From contig CP012388.1 in the NCBI GenBank assembly GCA_001708385.1, forward strand, positions 1,364,001-1,428,000: a stretch of DNA of 64,000 nucleotides, written 5' to 3'. Shown one piece after another: positions 1-7,329 of the stretch. Position numbers and translations under genes: made by a program. The notes below the pieces were generated by a model. That model saw nothing but the letters and a program-made list of their open reading frames with translations, did no database searches and was not told the origin of the DNA. Every line of letters starts with the position of its first letter. Within the stretch, counting starts at the first letter, position 1. This DNA is from Flavobacterium psychrophilum. Lineage in GTDB: Bacteria; Bacteroidota; Bacteroidia; Flavobacteriales; Flavobacteriaceae.

Positions 1-1
1 C

Positions 2-196
2 GTTAAAGAGATTACCGATGAAAGATACATGCGTTACTATGATGAGCTTAAAGGCGGAATCATATTAAGTATAGGCAGCGTAAAAGCGAAAGATATAGAA
101 ACGGTATCTAAAATGCTTAACGCAAAAGGCGAAGGCCGAAGCGTTAAAGTACAAATGATTACCCAAAGCGGCGAAATAGTTAGCTTCCTGATATAA
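2..196 (+). CDS. C-terminal end of a DegP/HtrA-like serine protease (partial)
   Basis: An open frame enters from the left edge and stops at 194-196, giving the last 64 residues of a protein. The visible part contains DELKGGIILSIGSVKAKDIE followed by a basic strand and ends QSGEIVSFLI. This reads like the last PDZ domain of a Do/HtrA periplasmic protease: a GIILSI carboxylate-loop-like strand, then a helix with DIETVSKML, then the closing strands. Members of this family degrade or refold misfolded envelope proteins. The catalytic domain lies outside the window, so the assignment rests on the PDZ-like tail alone. A rho-independent terminator follows 27 bases after the stop. Confidence 0.6.
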   Translation, partial: VKEITDERYMRYYDELKGGIILSIGSVKAKDIETVSKMLNAKGEGRSVKVQMITQSGEIVSFLI

Positions 197-222
197 TTTT
201 CATCCTTACTTTACAACCGAAG

Positions 223-252
223 ATCCCTGCTTTTTAAGCGGGGATTTTTTTT
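223..252 (+). terminator. Rho-independent terminator after the HtrA-like gene
   Basis: Stem ATCCCTGC (223-230) pairs with GCGGGGAT (238-245), with one G-U pair and a 7-base loop, followed by a run of T to 252. Confidence 0.85.
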
Positions 253-263
253 GAATATGTTTG
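233..263 (+). promoter_or_regulatory. Bacteroidota-type promoter for the NADAR gene
   Basis: TTTA at 233-236, a 19-base spacer, then TATGTTTG at 256-263. This fits the Bacteroidota sigma factor consensus TTTG-N19-TAnnTTTG with one mismatch. The upstream element lies inside the loop of the preceding terminator, and the start codon is 17 bases downstream. Confidence 0.6.
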
Positions 264-279
264 CTGAAAATATACCATT

Positions 280-1044
280 ATGCCCACCCACTACAACATT
301 GACTGGCTTATTGACCGATATGAAAATGGCGACAACCTAAAGTACATTTACTTTTGGGGCAATACCAGTACCGGTAATGAGATAACAAAGGCATGTTTTA
401 GCCAATGGTATGAAAGTTCTTTCGTAGTAAAGGATATAACTTACAAGACATCTGAACATTGGATGATGGCACAAAAGGCATTGTTATTTAATGATACCGA
501 ATCTTTCAAAAAAATAGTTGAGAGCAACAAGCCTGGCGAAGCAAAAGACCTTGGCAGAGAAGTTAAAGGATTTGAAGCTGAACTCTGGGAGAGCAGGAGG
601 TTTGACATCGTTGTAGCAGGAAATATCCATAAGTTTAATCAAAATCGTGAATTAGGTACATTTTTATTAAATACAAAAGACAGGATATTGGTAGAAACAA
701 GCCCGGTTGATACAATTTGGGGCGTTGGGCTTACGGCTGATAGTGATAGCATACATAATCTGTACTTATGGAGAGGCACTAACTTGTTAGGATTTGCGTT
801 GATGGAAGCTCGTGATTTTTTATCTGAAACAGGCTTCTTTGAACCTCTAAAAAATGCGTACATCCCGCAATGGGAAGCCTTTAAAGAGCATTCGCCTTAT
901 TCATTGTTTTGGCGAATGGGCGAAGGTGAGACGTATGTTATGAAGATGGGAGAATACCTTGAAAAACTTTCGGACAGGGAAAAACGCATTTACTGGCTTT
1001 ATAACCTGCCGCCGGCAGAATGGCCCGTGGAATCTTTCCGTTAA
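280..1044 (+). CDS. NADAR family protein (YbiA/DUF1768-like)
   Basis: The protein is 254 aa. Residues 22-180 carry the NADAR signature: FSQWYESSF (40-48), SEHWMMAQKA (58-67), ETSPVDTIWGVGL (139-151) and WRGTNLLGFALMEAR (164-178). Characterised members are N-glycosidases acting on ADP-ribose derivatives or on reactive riboflavin intermediates (YbiA type); which substrate applies here cannot be told. A C-terminal extension of about 70 residues, rich in aromatic and charged residues, follows the core and is longer than in plain YbiA. No signal peptide is present, so it should be cytoplasmic. A good promoter sits just upstream and no operon partner is evident: the next gene starts 78 bases later behind its own -7-like element. 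No toxin or ADP-ribosyltransferase gene is adjacent. Confidence 0.88.
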   Translation: MPTHYNIDWLIDRYENGDNLKYIYFWGNTSTGNEITKACFSQWYESSFVVKDITYKTSEHWMMAQKALLFNDTESFKKIVESNKPGEAKDLGREVKGFEAELWESRRFDIVVAGNIHKFNQNRELGTFLLNTKDRILVETSPVDTIWGVGLTADSDSIHNLYLWRGTNLLGFALMEARDFLSETGFFEPLKNAYIPQWEAFKEHSPYSLFWRMGEGETYVMKMGEYLEKLSDREKRIYWLYNLPPAEWPVESFR

Positions 1045-1094
1045 ACACAACCTTATCATAACTCTTTGTAAATATTGCCACAGATGGTTTTAGC

Positions 1095-1102
1095 TATTTT
1101 TG
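1095..1102 (+). promoter_or_regulatory. -7 promoter element for the small membrane protein gene
   Basis: TATTTTTG matches TAnnTTTG exactly and lies 20 bases before the ATG at 1123. No TTTG is found at the ideal 19-base spacing, so only the -7 half is supported. Confidence 0.4.
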
Positions 1103-1122
1103 TTTGAAACCAACACAACGAA

Positions 1123-1494
1123 ATGAAGAAGAAAACTTTCCGAAAGCTGGAAATACTGCTGCATTTCATTACTGCTTTTATACTTCTTATTAAAGGAGCA
1201 GATGAGTTAGGCAGGCGGCTCTATTTTCCGGGATTTATAATCATCGGGCTGGCGTTGCTTATCCTCGCTATTACCATTTTCTGGAAAACATTGTACATAA
1301 GGCCCAAGCAGGCACGACAGGTTTGTTATTACCTGGAAGCTCCCGCCCTGCTGGTTACAGCCTACGTACTTCATCTTGAAAACAAACCTTTCTTACCTTC
1401 TATATTTTTAATAGCTGCTCTGCTGTATCCCGCAATGGGGTTTATATCATCTAAGAAATTCAGGCGGATAAAAAATATTAGCGATAGTTTTTGA
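1123..1494 (+). CDS. Small integral membrane protein, unrecognised
   Basis: The protein is 123 aa with four hydrophobic segments, around residues 10-24, 35-53, 66-86 and 90-108. They are separated by short basic loops such as KTLYIRPKQAR, and the tail is basic (KKFRRIKN). The family is not recognised and no catalytic motif is visible. It is probably a four-helix inner-membrane protein. It follows the NADAR gene on the same strand but has its own -7-like element and carries no visible functional link to it. Confidence 0.7.
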   Translation: MKKKTFRKLEILLHFITAFILLIKGADELGRRLYFPGFIIIGLALLILAITIFWKTLYIRPKQARQVCYYLEAPALLVTAYVLHLENKPFLPSIFLIAALLYPAMGFISSKKFRRIKNISDSF

Positions 1495-1543
1495 GGATTA
1501 TTGATTTTCTGATTGTTATATCTTTTGACTGAACAGCATTCCC

Positions 1544-1608
1544 TTTGCTGGCGCGAGCATCACGCTCGTGCTTTTACAATTAGGTACGAGCGTGACGCTC
1601 ACAGCAAA
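1544..1608. repeat. REP-like imperfect inverted repeat
   Basis: The left arm (1544-1571) and right arm (1584-1608) are near-complementary around GCATCACGCTCGTGC and GTACGAGCGTGACGCTC, separated by 12 bases. Both arms end in TTTGCTG or its complement. This looks like a dispersed palindromic intergenic element (REP/BIME type) known from Bacteroidota genomes. No transposase is adjacent. Confidence 0.6.
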
Positions 1609-1631
1609 AACCACCCATACTTTTTGGGCAT

Positions 1632-1663
1632 AAAAAAACCCCGGAGTAACCAGCTCCGGGGTT
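1632..1663 (-). terminator. Terminator of the T9SS-secreted protein gene
   Basis: A perfect 10-bp stem, AACCCCGGAG (1637-1646) with CTCCGGGGTT (1654-1663). The A-run at 1632-1638 becomes the U-tract on the minus strand. It lies 56 bases past the stop of the minus-strand gene. Confidence 0.85.
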
Positions 1664-1718
1664 GTGTCTTTAAACTAGTTGTGTCTTAAAGACCATTCAT
1701 GTTCAAAAAATTAATTAA

Positions 1719-4700
1719 CTATCTATTTTTAATTACCTTAACTACTTTTGAAGCATTATCTGTCTGCACTTTTACCATATATGTTCCTGATGCTAACTGA
1801 CCAAGATCTACCTGCGCAGAAGTATTGTTTACATTTTTAACCAATACAAGCTGACCTACAAGATTGTATACTGAGATCTGGTTGATATTTTGAGAATAAC
1901 TCACGTTAAGAACATCGGTTACCGGGTTAGGGTAATAGCTGAATGAAGCAGCATCAAACGAATCTGTGCCTAATGTTACCGTAAACGTAACTGTAGAAGG
2001 TTCGCTGTAACAGCCATTCTGTAAAACTCTTACATAATAAGTCGTAGTACCCATTGGTATTTCTGTTTCCTCGCTAAGTACAGGTGTCTGGTCAATCGCC
2101 GCCTGCTCGTTAGGATAATATACAACATCACCTTCAGCCTCAAGATCGTAATCTGCTAAAGTAGTAACGTCTCCATTTTCAGCTAAGACAACAGTGAAGG
2201 TCTTATCTTCTAATGCCTCAACATTTATAATTGTAACTTCAAACGAAGATTCTGCCGAACATACAATAGCACCATTAGTTGCTGTCTGAATGTATACAGT
2301 AGTACTTGCGCTGATTGGCTGTCCCGGAGGATATGATTCTCCCTGTCCGTTTGGTCCTGAGAAATAAACAGATCCACTTGGAAGATCAGGTAATATATAC
2401 TCTTTACATGCTGTAACATCCTCTATCTCCAGTGGAGTAGCATTAAGAATAGTTACCGTAAACGTACTTTCTGCACTACATGCAGTAGTTCCTGTACCTT
2501 CTTGAGCAAAAATATGAATAGTACTTGTTTCTGTAATAGCATCACCTGCTTCATACATTGTTCCTAAACCGGAAGCACCGCTATAGTAAGTACCGTTTTC
2601 AATTTCAGGAAGTATATATTCGCCACATGCCGTAACATCATCAAGCTCATCTACTTCAACATAATTTACTGTAACAGTAAAGGCATTATCTGCTGTACAA
2701 GTTTCTAGACCTGCAGCCTGGGCAAATACATACAATGTAGTTGACTCCTCTACAACGTCACCGGCAGCTAACGTTTCTCCTCCGCCATTAGCGGCAGTAT
2801 GGTAAGTACCGTTTGTTAAGGCAGGAAGTGTATATTCTCCACAAGAAACAACATCGGCAGGATCATCTGCAACAGCATTAGAAATAGTAACCGTAAAGCT
2901 GTTTTCATCTGAACATACAGGAGTTGAAGTTGTAGAAGCATATACATATAATGTAGTAGTTTCTGTAACTTCGGTACCAGCTTCAACAACTGTACCTGCA
3001 CCGCCAGTAGCAGTACGGTAAACATTGTTAGCACTAAGCTCAGGAAGTGTGTACGATCCACAAGCCGAAACATCGTCAGGGTTGTCTGCAACAACACCAT
3101 CTGTTATTGTTACTGTAAATGCATTATCTACACTACAAACAGGCGTTGTATCAGTTTCAGCATAAACATAAAGCGTAGTTGTTTCTTGTATCACTGTACC
3201 TGAAAGCACTACTGATCCTCCACCATCAACAGCAGTGCGGTAAGTACCATTTGTTAAAGCAGGAAGTGTATAAGGCTCGCACGAAAGCACGTCAGCAGGA
3301 TCATCTGCAAGAGGTGTATTTATGGTCACAACAACCGGAGTCCTTGGACCTTCGCAACCACCAGATGTTTGTGATGCATAATACGTAGTGGAAACCAGTA
3401 CCGATGCCGTTGGCAAAGCATTACCGTCTGTAGCTACTGCATACCATTTAACACCCGTACCTGTAACAGCAAGATCAGTTAAAGTTGCACCCTGACAAAA
3501 CGTTTGTGTAGCAGTAGCAGTCGGTGCTGTTGTAGTACATGGCTGTATGTTGATCAGGTAATCTTCTGCCTGACCGAATCCTGAACTATTACACGCTGAT
3601 TCCGGGTAAGAGCTAAATTTTTTAATAACCCTCATATTTGTAACACCCGTAAGCGCGCCCGGCGGTATTGTAATAGTGCCAGTTGCAGCTTGTCCATCAG
3701 TTCCGGTAGAACCCACGATTGAGCCGATCTCAAAAGACTCGCCGTCCTCATCTAGATTACCATTCTGATTGAAATCGATAAACACTTTGAAATAATTTGT
3801 ATAATTTCCTGCCGTGTTACCTTGTAATGAGATGGGGTAAGACAATCCTTTTATTACTATAGGCTGCGGAGTAGGAAAAGATTCATTCTGCAAATTTGAG
3901 CTAGGTGATGTGGTATTGTTGATTGTACCAAATGTAACATTTGTCATTGCCTCCACACCTGAAGGAAAAGTCACATTACATAGACAGTTGAGTCCCGAGC
4001 TAGTAACCTGGACTGCAGCACTGGTAGTCGAAAGCGTACTTGCTGTACAGGTTGTAATTGCCCTGTACCATCTTGTACCCGCCTGTAGTGCCGAATAGGT
4101 AGTAGCTGTAGCTCCTGCTATATTAGTATACGTTACATTATCCGTAGAACTTTGCCATTGGTATGTAAGACCCGACGCAGTTGCAAAAGGGGTTAATGAT
4201 AACGAAACCTGCTCTTGGTTACATACTGTTGCCTTGGCTGCCACAGCAGTATTTGCAGCCGGTTCACCTGTGCAACCAGTCGAAGCTGCCTGAACGGCAG
4301 TGATATTATCAATATAAACATAAACATCGGCATCCTCATCCAGCTGCTCCGTATAAAAGGCTAAATATACAGGCTGACCGGCAGCAGGTGTAAAGGTTAC
4401 TGTTTTAGTGACACATGTTGTGGATGGCGTATGATTAGATGAATCTACCGTTTGAACAAGGGTAAACGGCGGAGTACCTGTGTCTGAAGTACCGTAATAA
4501 ACCTCTAAAAAACCCCAGTCGGCTGAGGCAGCATCTCCACCATCATAATTAATGACTTTATAACTGTATGTTAAAGTTACCGGCATACCGTTAGAGATGC
4601 CTATTGATGGCGAGATAGTTTGCGCATAGTAGTCAAATAACCAAATATTATAGCGTATTGACCCATTTGCGTCACATGCATCCTCATCAGTAAAGTTAAA

Positions 4701-4826
4701 GCCGTCCCAGTCTGAAGAACCGGCGAAGCTTTGGGTGTAATTAATTTGCGAATACATCCGGTCGGAGCAAACCAGAACGATTAACAGCAGCAAACTGTTA
4801 AATAACAATTGTAATTTTGTTTTCAT
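1719..4826 (-). CDS. T9SS-secreted multidomain repeat protein with GEVED and Ig-like domains
   Basis: The start is placed at the internal ATG at 4826, because MKTKLQLLFNSLLLLIVLVC...YSQ is a clean signal peptide; the longer frame from 4886 adds 20 unlikely residues. The mature protein (1035 aa precursor) has an N-terminal beta-sandwich-like region, an Ig-like module (TYQWQSSTDNVTYTNI), a GEVED domain (VFIDFNQNGNLDEDGESFEIG ... GQAEDYLINI), an Ig_7/CHU-type module (KWYAVATDGNALP ... TYYASQ), and five repeats of about 72 aa (DVxxCxxYxLPxLxNGTY ... TTLYVYA). After one more module comes a C-terminal type A sorting domain: SYYPNPVTDVLNVSY, VYNLVGQLV, LASGTYMVKV. Such a C-terminal domain directs export through the outer membrane by T9SS and is then removed. 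The protein should be on the surface or released; its ligand is unknown. It is transcribed alone, with its own terminator. Confidence 0.9.
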   Translation of the reverse strand: MKTKLQLLFNSLLLLIVLVCSDRMYSQINYTQSFAGSSDWDGFNFTDEDACDANGSIRYNIWLFDYYAQTISPSIGISNGMPVTLTYSYKVINYDGGDAASADWGFLEVYYGTSDTGTPPFTLVQTVDSSNHTPSTTCVTKTVTFTPAAGQPVYLAFYTEQLDEDADVYVYIDNITAVQAASTGCTGEPAANTAVAAKATVCNQEQVSLSLTPFATASGLTYQWQSSTDNVTYTNIAGATATTYSALQAGTRWYRAITTCTASTLSTTSAAVQVTSSGLNCLCNVTFPSGVEAMTNVTFGTINNTTSPSSNLQNESFPTPQPIVIKGLSYPISLQGNTAGNYTNYFKVFIDFNQNGNLDEDGESFEIGSIVGSTGTDGQAATGTITIPPGALTGVTNMRVIKKFSSYPESACNSSGFGQAEDYLINIQPCTTTAPTATATQTFCQGATLTDLAVTGTGVKWYAVATDGNALPTASVLVSTTYYASQTSGGCEGPRTPVVVTINTPLADDPADVLSCEPYTLPALTNGTYRTAVDGGGSVVLSGTVIQETTTLYVYAETDTTPVCSVDNAFTVTITDGVVADNPDDVSACGSYTLPELSANNVYRTATGGAGTVVEAGTEVTETTTLYVYASTTSTPVCSDENSFTVTISNAVADDPADVVSCGEYTLPALTNGTYHTAANGGGETLAAGDVVEESTTLYVFAQAAGLETCTADNAFTVTVNYVEVDELDDVTACGEYILPEIENGTYYSGASGLGTMYEAGDAITETSTIHIFAQEGTGTTACSAESTFTVTILNATPLEIEDVTACKEYILPDLPSGSVYFSGPNGQGESYPPGQPISASTTVYIQTATNGAIVCSAESSFEVTIINVEALEDKTFTVVLAENGDVTTLADYDLEAEGDVVYYPNEQAAIDQTPVLSEETEIPMGTTTYYVRVLQNGCYSEPSTVTFTVTLGTDSFDAASFSYYPNPVTDVLNVSYSQNINQISVYNLVGQLVLVKNVNNTSAQVDLGQLASGTYMVKVQTDNASKVVKVIKNR

Positions 4827-5291
4827 TATAGGAAGATATTTAATTAATAGGACGAAATTTAACCAATTTTTAAGACATACAACCAATACATAGCTAATTT
4901 TTTAACTAATATTTCACAACAAAGACACAATATCAGAAATTACCAACAAATAACAATATCACAAACAACAAGTGTTAATGTTATATTTAACACAAAACCA
5001 TTAAGGATTTCTAATTTTATAATTCAGTTTTATAACAATATATGCAAAGAGACCCGTTTTTTTAACATTATATTGAAAATTCAATAATCAAATTATAGAT
5101 CTACTATCGTTATAGCTAAATAGTAACGATTAATTAATCCGACGCTATTTCAAGAGCAATTTATCAATATACTTTTAACTGATTTACCTAAATTTTAAAA
5201 ATACGTGAAAAATCATCTCAAAAACTTTTACGAAAACGTTTGAAATCTATACTTTTGCACCACTAAACAACACACTTAAATTTTTATCTTC
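4827..5291. other. Divergent intergenic region between the secreted protein and GAPDH
   Basis: 465 bases, very A+T rich, with no open frame of note. The right end holds the GAPDH promoter. The left part should hold the promoter of the minus-strand secreted protein, but only a weak -7-like match (GAAATTTA at 4854-4861 on the plus strand) is visible. Confidence 0.6.
5227..5257 (+). promoter_or_regulatory. Promoter of GAPDH
   Basis: TTTA (5227-5230), exactly 19 bases, then TACTTTTG (5250-5257), a perfect TAnnTTTG -7 box. The start codon is 34 bases further on. Confidence 0.7.
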
Positions 5292-6740
5292 ATGAATAAC
5301 AATGTTTTGTACGAAAAAGAGCTGTCTTTTCAGGCTGACAGGCGCAGGGCCGGTGTAGAATTCATTAAAATCGTTAGTGATTTATGGTATGACAAGTCAA
5401 TTGAGCTTGTACTTTTCAGGAATCAGCTGATTGACAGGAATGTAAGCGACATTATCAACCTGCACGAATATGCAGGCGAATTTGTTCAGAAACCTATCAA
5501 TGTGTTTGATTCTGTGGAGATTGCACGTGCTATAGAAGCTCTTGACCTACCGCCTTCACGTATCGATATCGGCAAGCTAACGTATGAGTATCACCTTGAA
5601 GATGACAAATATAACGATGCTACAGCCTTTGTAGTCGACAAACTTAAAGGTGCTAAAGCAAGCAAGAACATACAGCCAAAAGACGTTGTTTTATATGGTT
5701 TCGGACGTATAGGCAGGCTGCTTGCCCGCGAAATGATGTCGAAAATTGGCAAGGGTAACCAGTTAAGGCTTAGGGCGATAGTTGTTCGCGACAAGGCCGA
5801 CGCTACCCTACTTGAAAAACGTGCATCACTATTGCGCTACGATTCGATACATGGTGATTTTGAAGGTTCTGTAATTGCCGATCCTGAAAATAACGCACTG
5901 ATTATCAACGGAACTACAGTTCATATTATCACAGCAAACAGCCCTGAGGATGTAGATTATACCTTCTACGGAATCAACAATGCGCTGCTTATAGACAACA
6001 CCGGTGCTTTCACTACAGAAGAGGCTTTACGTCGTCACCTAACGTCACAAGGCATTGAAAAAGTGCTACTTACAGCTCCGGGGAAAGGCATCCCCAATAT
6101 CGTTTACGGTGTAAACCACAGCGAGCACAGCCCTGACGAGGTAGATATTTTCTCTGCCGCTTCATGCACAACAAACGCTATTACCCCTATCCTTAAGGCA
6201 GTTGAGGACACTTTAGGCGTAGTAAAAGGCCATTTAGAGACAATCCACGCGTATACAAACGACCAGAATCTGGTTGACAACATGCACAAAAAATACCGCC
6301 GCGGACGTGCTGCTGCCCTTAATATGGTTATCACCGAAACAGGTGCAGGAAGCGCCGTAGCAAAGGCATTGCCTTCATTATCAGGCAAGTTAACATCGAA
6401 TGCTATACGTGTTCCGGTGCCAAACGGGTCGCTTGTGGTGCTTAACCTTGAGGTGGAAAGAGCTACCAATGTGAACGAGATCAACGAGATTATGAAGCAT
6501 TACGCCCTTGAAGGCGAACTGGTAGAACAGATTAAATATTCTATGAATAACGAACTGGTATCCAGCGATATAGTTGGAACCTCTCAGCCTGCTATTTACG
6601 ACAGCAATGCTACAATTGTAAGTGCCGACGGTAAAAATATCGTGCTATATGTCTGGTATGACAACGAATACGGCTACAGCCACCAGGTAATCCGACTGGC
6701 TAAGTACATTGCTAAAGTTAGAAGGTACACTTACTATTAA
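5292..6740 (+). CDS. gap: Glyceraldehyde-3-phosphate dehydrogenase, long form
   Basis: A 482-aa cytoplasmic enzyme of glycolysis/gluconeogenesis that converts glyceraldehyde-3-phosphate, NAD(P)+ and phosphate to 1,3-bisphosphoglycerate. The Rossmann motif YGFGRIGR is at residues 135-142. The catalytic cysteine is Cys292 in SAASCTTNAITP, and the partner histidine is His319 in ETIHAYTND. The substrate loop RRGRAAALN and the C-terminal WYDNEYGYS are also present. Residues 1-130 form an N-terminal extension absent from the usual 330-340-aa enzymes; long forms of this kind are common in Bacteroidota, and the role of the extension is not known to me. The gene is monocistronic, with its own promoter and terminator. 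Confidence 0.95.
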   Translation: MNNNVLYEKELSFQADRRRAGVEFIKIVSDLWYDKSIELVLFRNQLIDRNVSDIINLHEYAGEFVQKPINVFDSVEIARAIEALDLPPSRIDIGKLTYEYHLEDDKYNDATAFVVDKLKGAKASKNIQPKDVVLYGFGRIGRLLAREMMSKIGKGNQLRLRAIVVRDKADATLLEKRASLLRYDSIHGDFEGSVIADPENNALIINGTTVHIITANSPEDVDYTFYGINNALLIDNTGAFTTEEALRRHLTSQGIEKVLLTAPGKGIPNIVYGVNHSEHSPDEVDIFSAASCTTNAITPILKAVEDTLGVVKGHLETIHAYTNDQNLVDNMHKKYRRGRAAALNMVITETGAGSAVAKALPSLSGKLTSNAIRVPVPNGSLVVLNLEVERATNVNEINEIMKHYALEGELVEQIKYSMNNELVSSDIVGTSQPAIYDSNATIVSADGKNIVLYVWYDNEYGYSHQVIRLAKYIAKVRRYTYY

Positions 6741-6771
6741 TAGTTACAAACCAACAACTATATTTCTTCTT

Positions 6772-6802
6772 AAAATCCGCGTGCTACAACCGCGGATTTT
6801 TT
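6772..6802 (+). terminator. Terminator of GAPDH
   Basis: A perfect 10-bp stem AAAATCCGCG (6772-6781) with CGCGGATTTT (6791-6800), continuing into T residues. Confidence 0.9.
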
Positions 6803-6829
6803 CATGTTTTTTCTGTTTGATTTTTCTGT

Positions 6830-6866
6830 CATTTCGACTGAAGCGCAGCGCAATGGAGAAATCTCT
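6830..6866. repeat. Dispersed intergenic repeat, ATTTCGAC...GGAGAAATCTC type
   Basis: The stretch begins CATTTCGACTGAAGCGCAGC and ends GGAGAAATCTC. ATTTC (6831-6835) can pair with GAAAT (6858-6862). Very similar short elements recur in intergenic regions of many Bacteroidota; this is recognition from memory, and there is only one copy in this window. Confidence 0.5.
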
Positions 6867-7258
6867 AATCCTGTAAATTTAAACTGACTAAAACGTGTTA
6901 ATGTTACGCTTTTTGTATCTCAAATGGACATTTCGTGCGTAATATTAGACTACCCTAAACACCTAATAATAAACAAACTAAAAAATAATGTTTCTCTTTT
7001 TGGTTTTCAAAAGAAAGTCGGTTTTTGAGTGTTAACGAAATGCGTTTTCATCAATTCCATTAACATTTTGACTTTTAACAATTTCACTGATTTATTTACT
7101 GAAAGACCCGCTTCAGTAATTTTTGGTTCAGTGTGGTGTAATTTTGCAAACTCATCATTTCGAATTTCATAGGCGAGACCAAGTAAAAATACCTGATTCA
7201 AAAACAGGTGTTTTTACCTACAGGATTAACTAGGTAGCTACATACATTTATGGCTTCT

Positions 7259-7286
7259 GGATTATAGCAATTATTCTTTATAATCC
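7259..7286. promoter_or_regulatory. Inverted repeat upstream of the RM gene, possible operator
   Basis: GGATTATA (7259-7266) and TATAATCC (7279-7286) form a perfect 8-bp dyad with a 12-base centre. It is 44 bases before the RM start codon, in the position expected for an operator or a promoter-overlapping site. There is no functional evidence. Confidence 0.3.
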
Positions 7287-7329
7287 ACAACAAAGAACCA
7301 TTGAATTCTATACCAGTAAAACCTAAGTC

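Larger units (their letters stand above)
6741..7329. other. Intergenic region between GAPDH and the RM locus
   Basis: 589 bases. It holds the GAPDH terminator, a dispersed repeat (6830-6866), a minus-strand open frame of 64 codons (7007-7201) that I do not recognise and do not call as a gene, and an 8-bp inverted repeat upstream of the RM gene. No convincing RM promoter or controller (C-protein) gene is visible. Confidence 0.6.

Noticed and set aside
4854..4861. Promoter for the T9SS-secreted protein gene at 1719-4826
   Set aside because: Only a 7-of-8 match to the -7 box and nothing like TTTG at the right distance.
7007..7201. 64-codon minus-strand frame upstream of the RM gene (possible controller or antitoxin)
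   Set aside because: No recognisable motif, no helix-turn-helix pattern, no promoter, and it lies in a low-complexity intergenic stretch beside dispersed repeats. Probably a chance frame.
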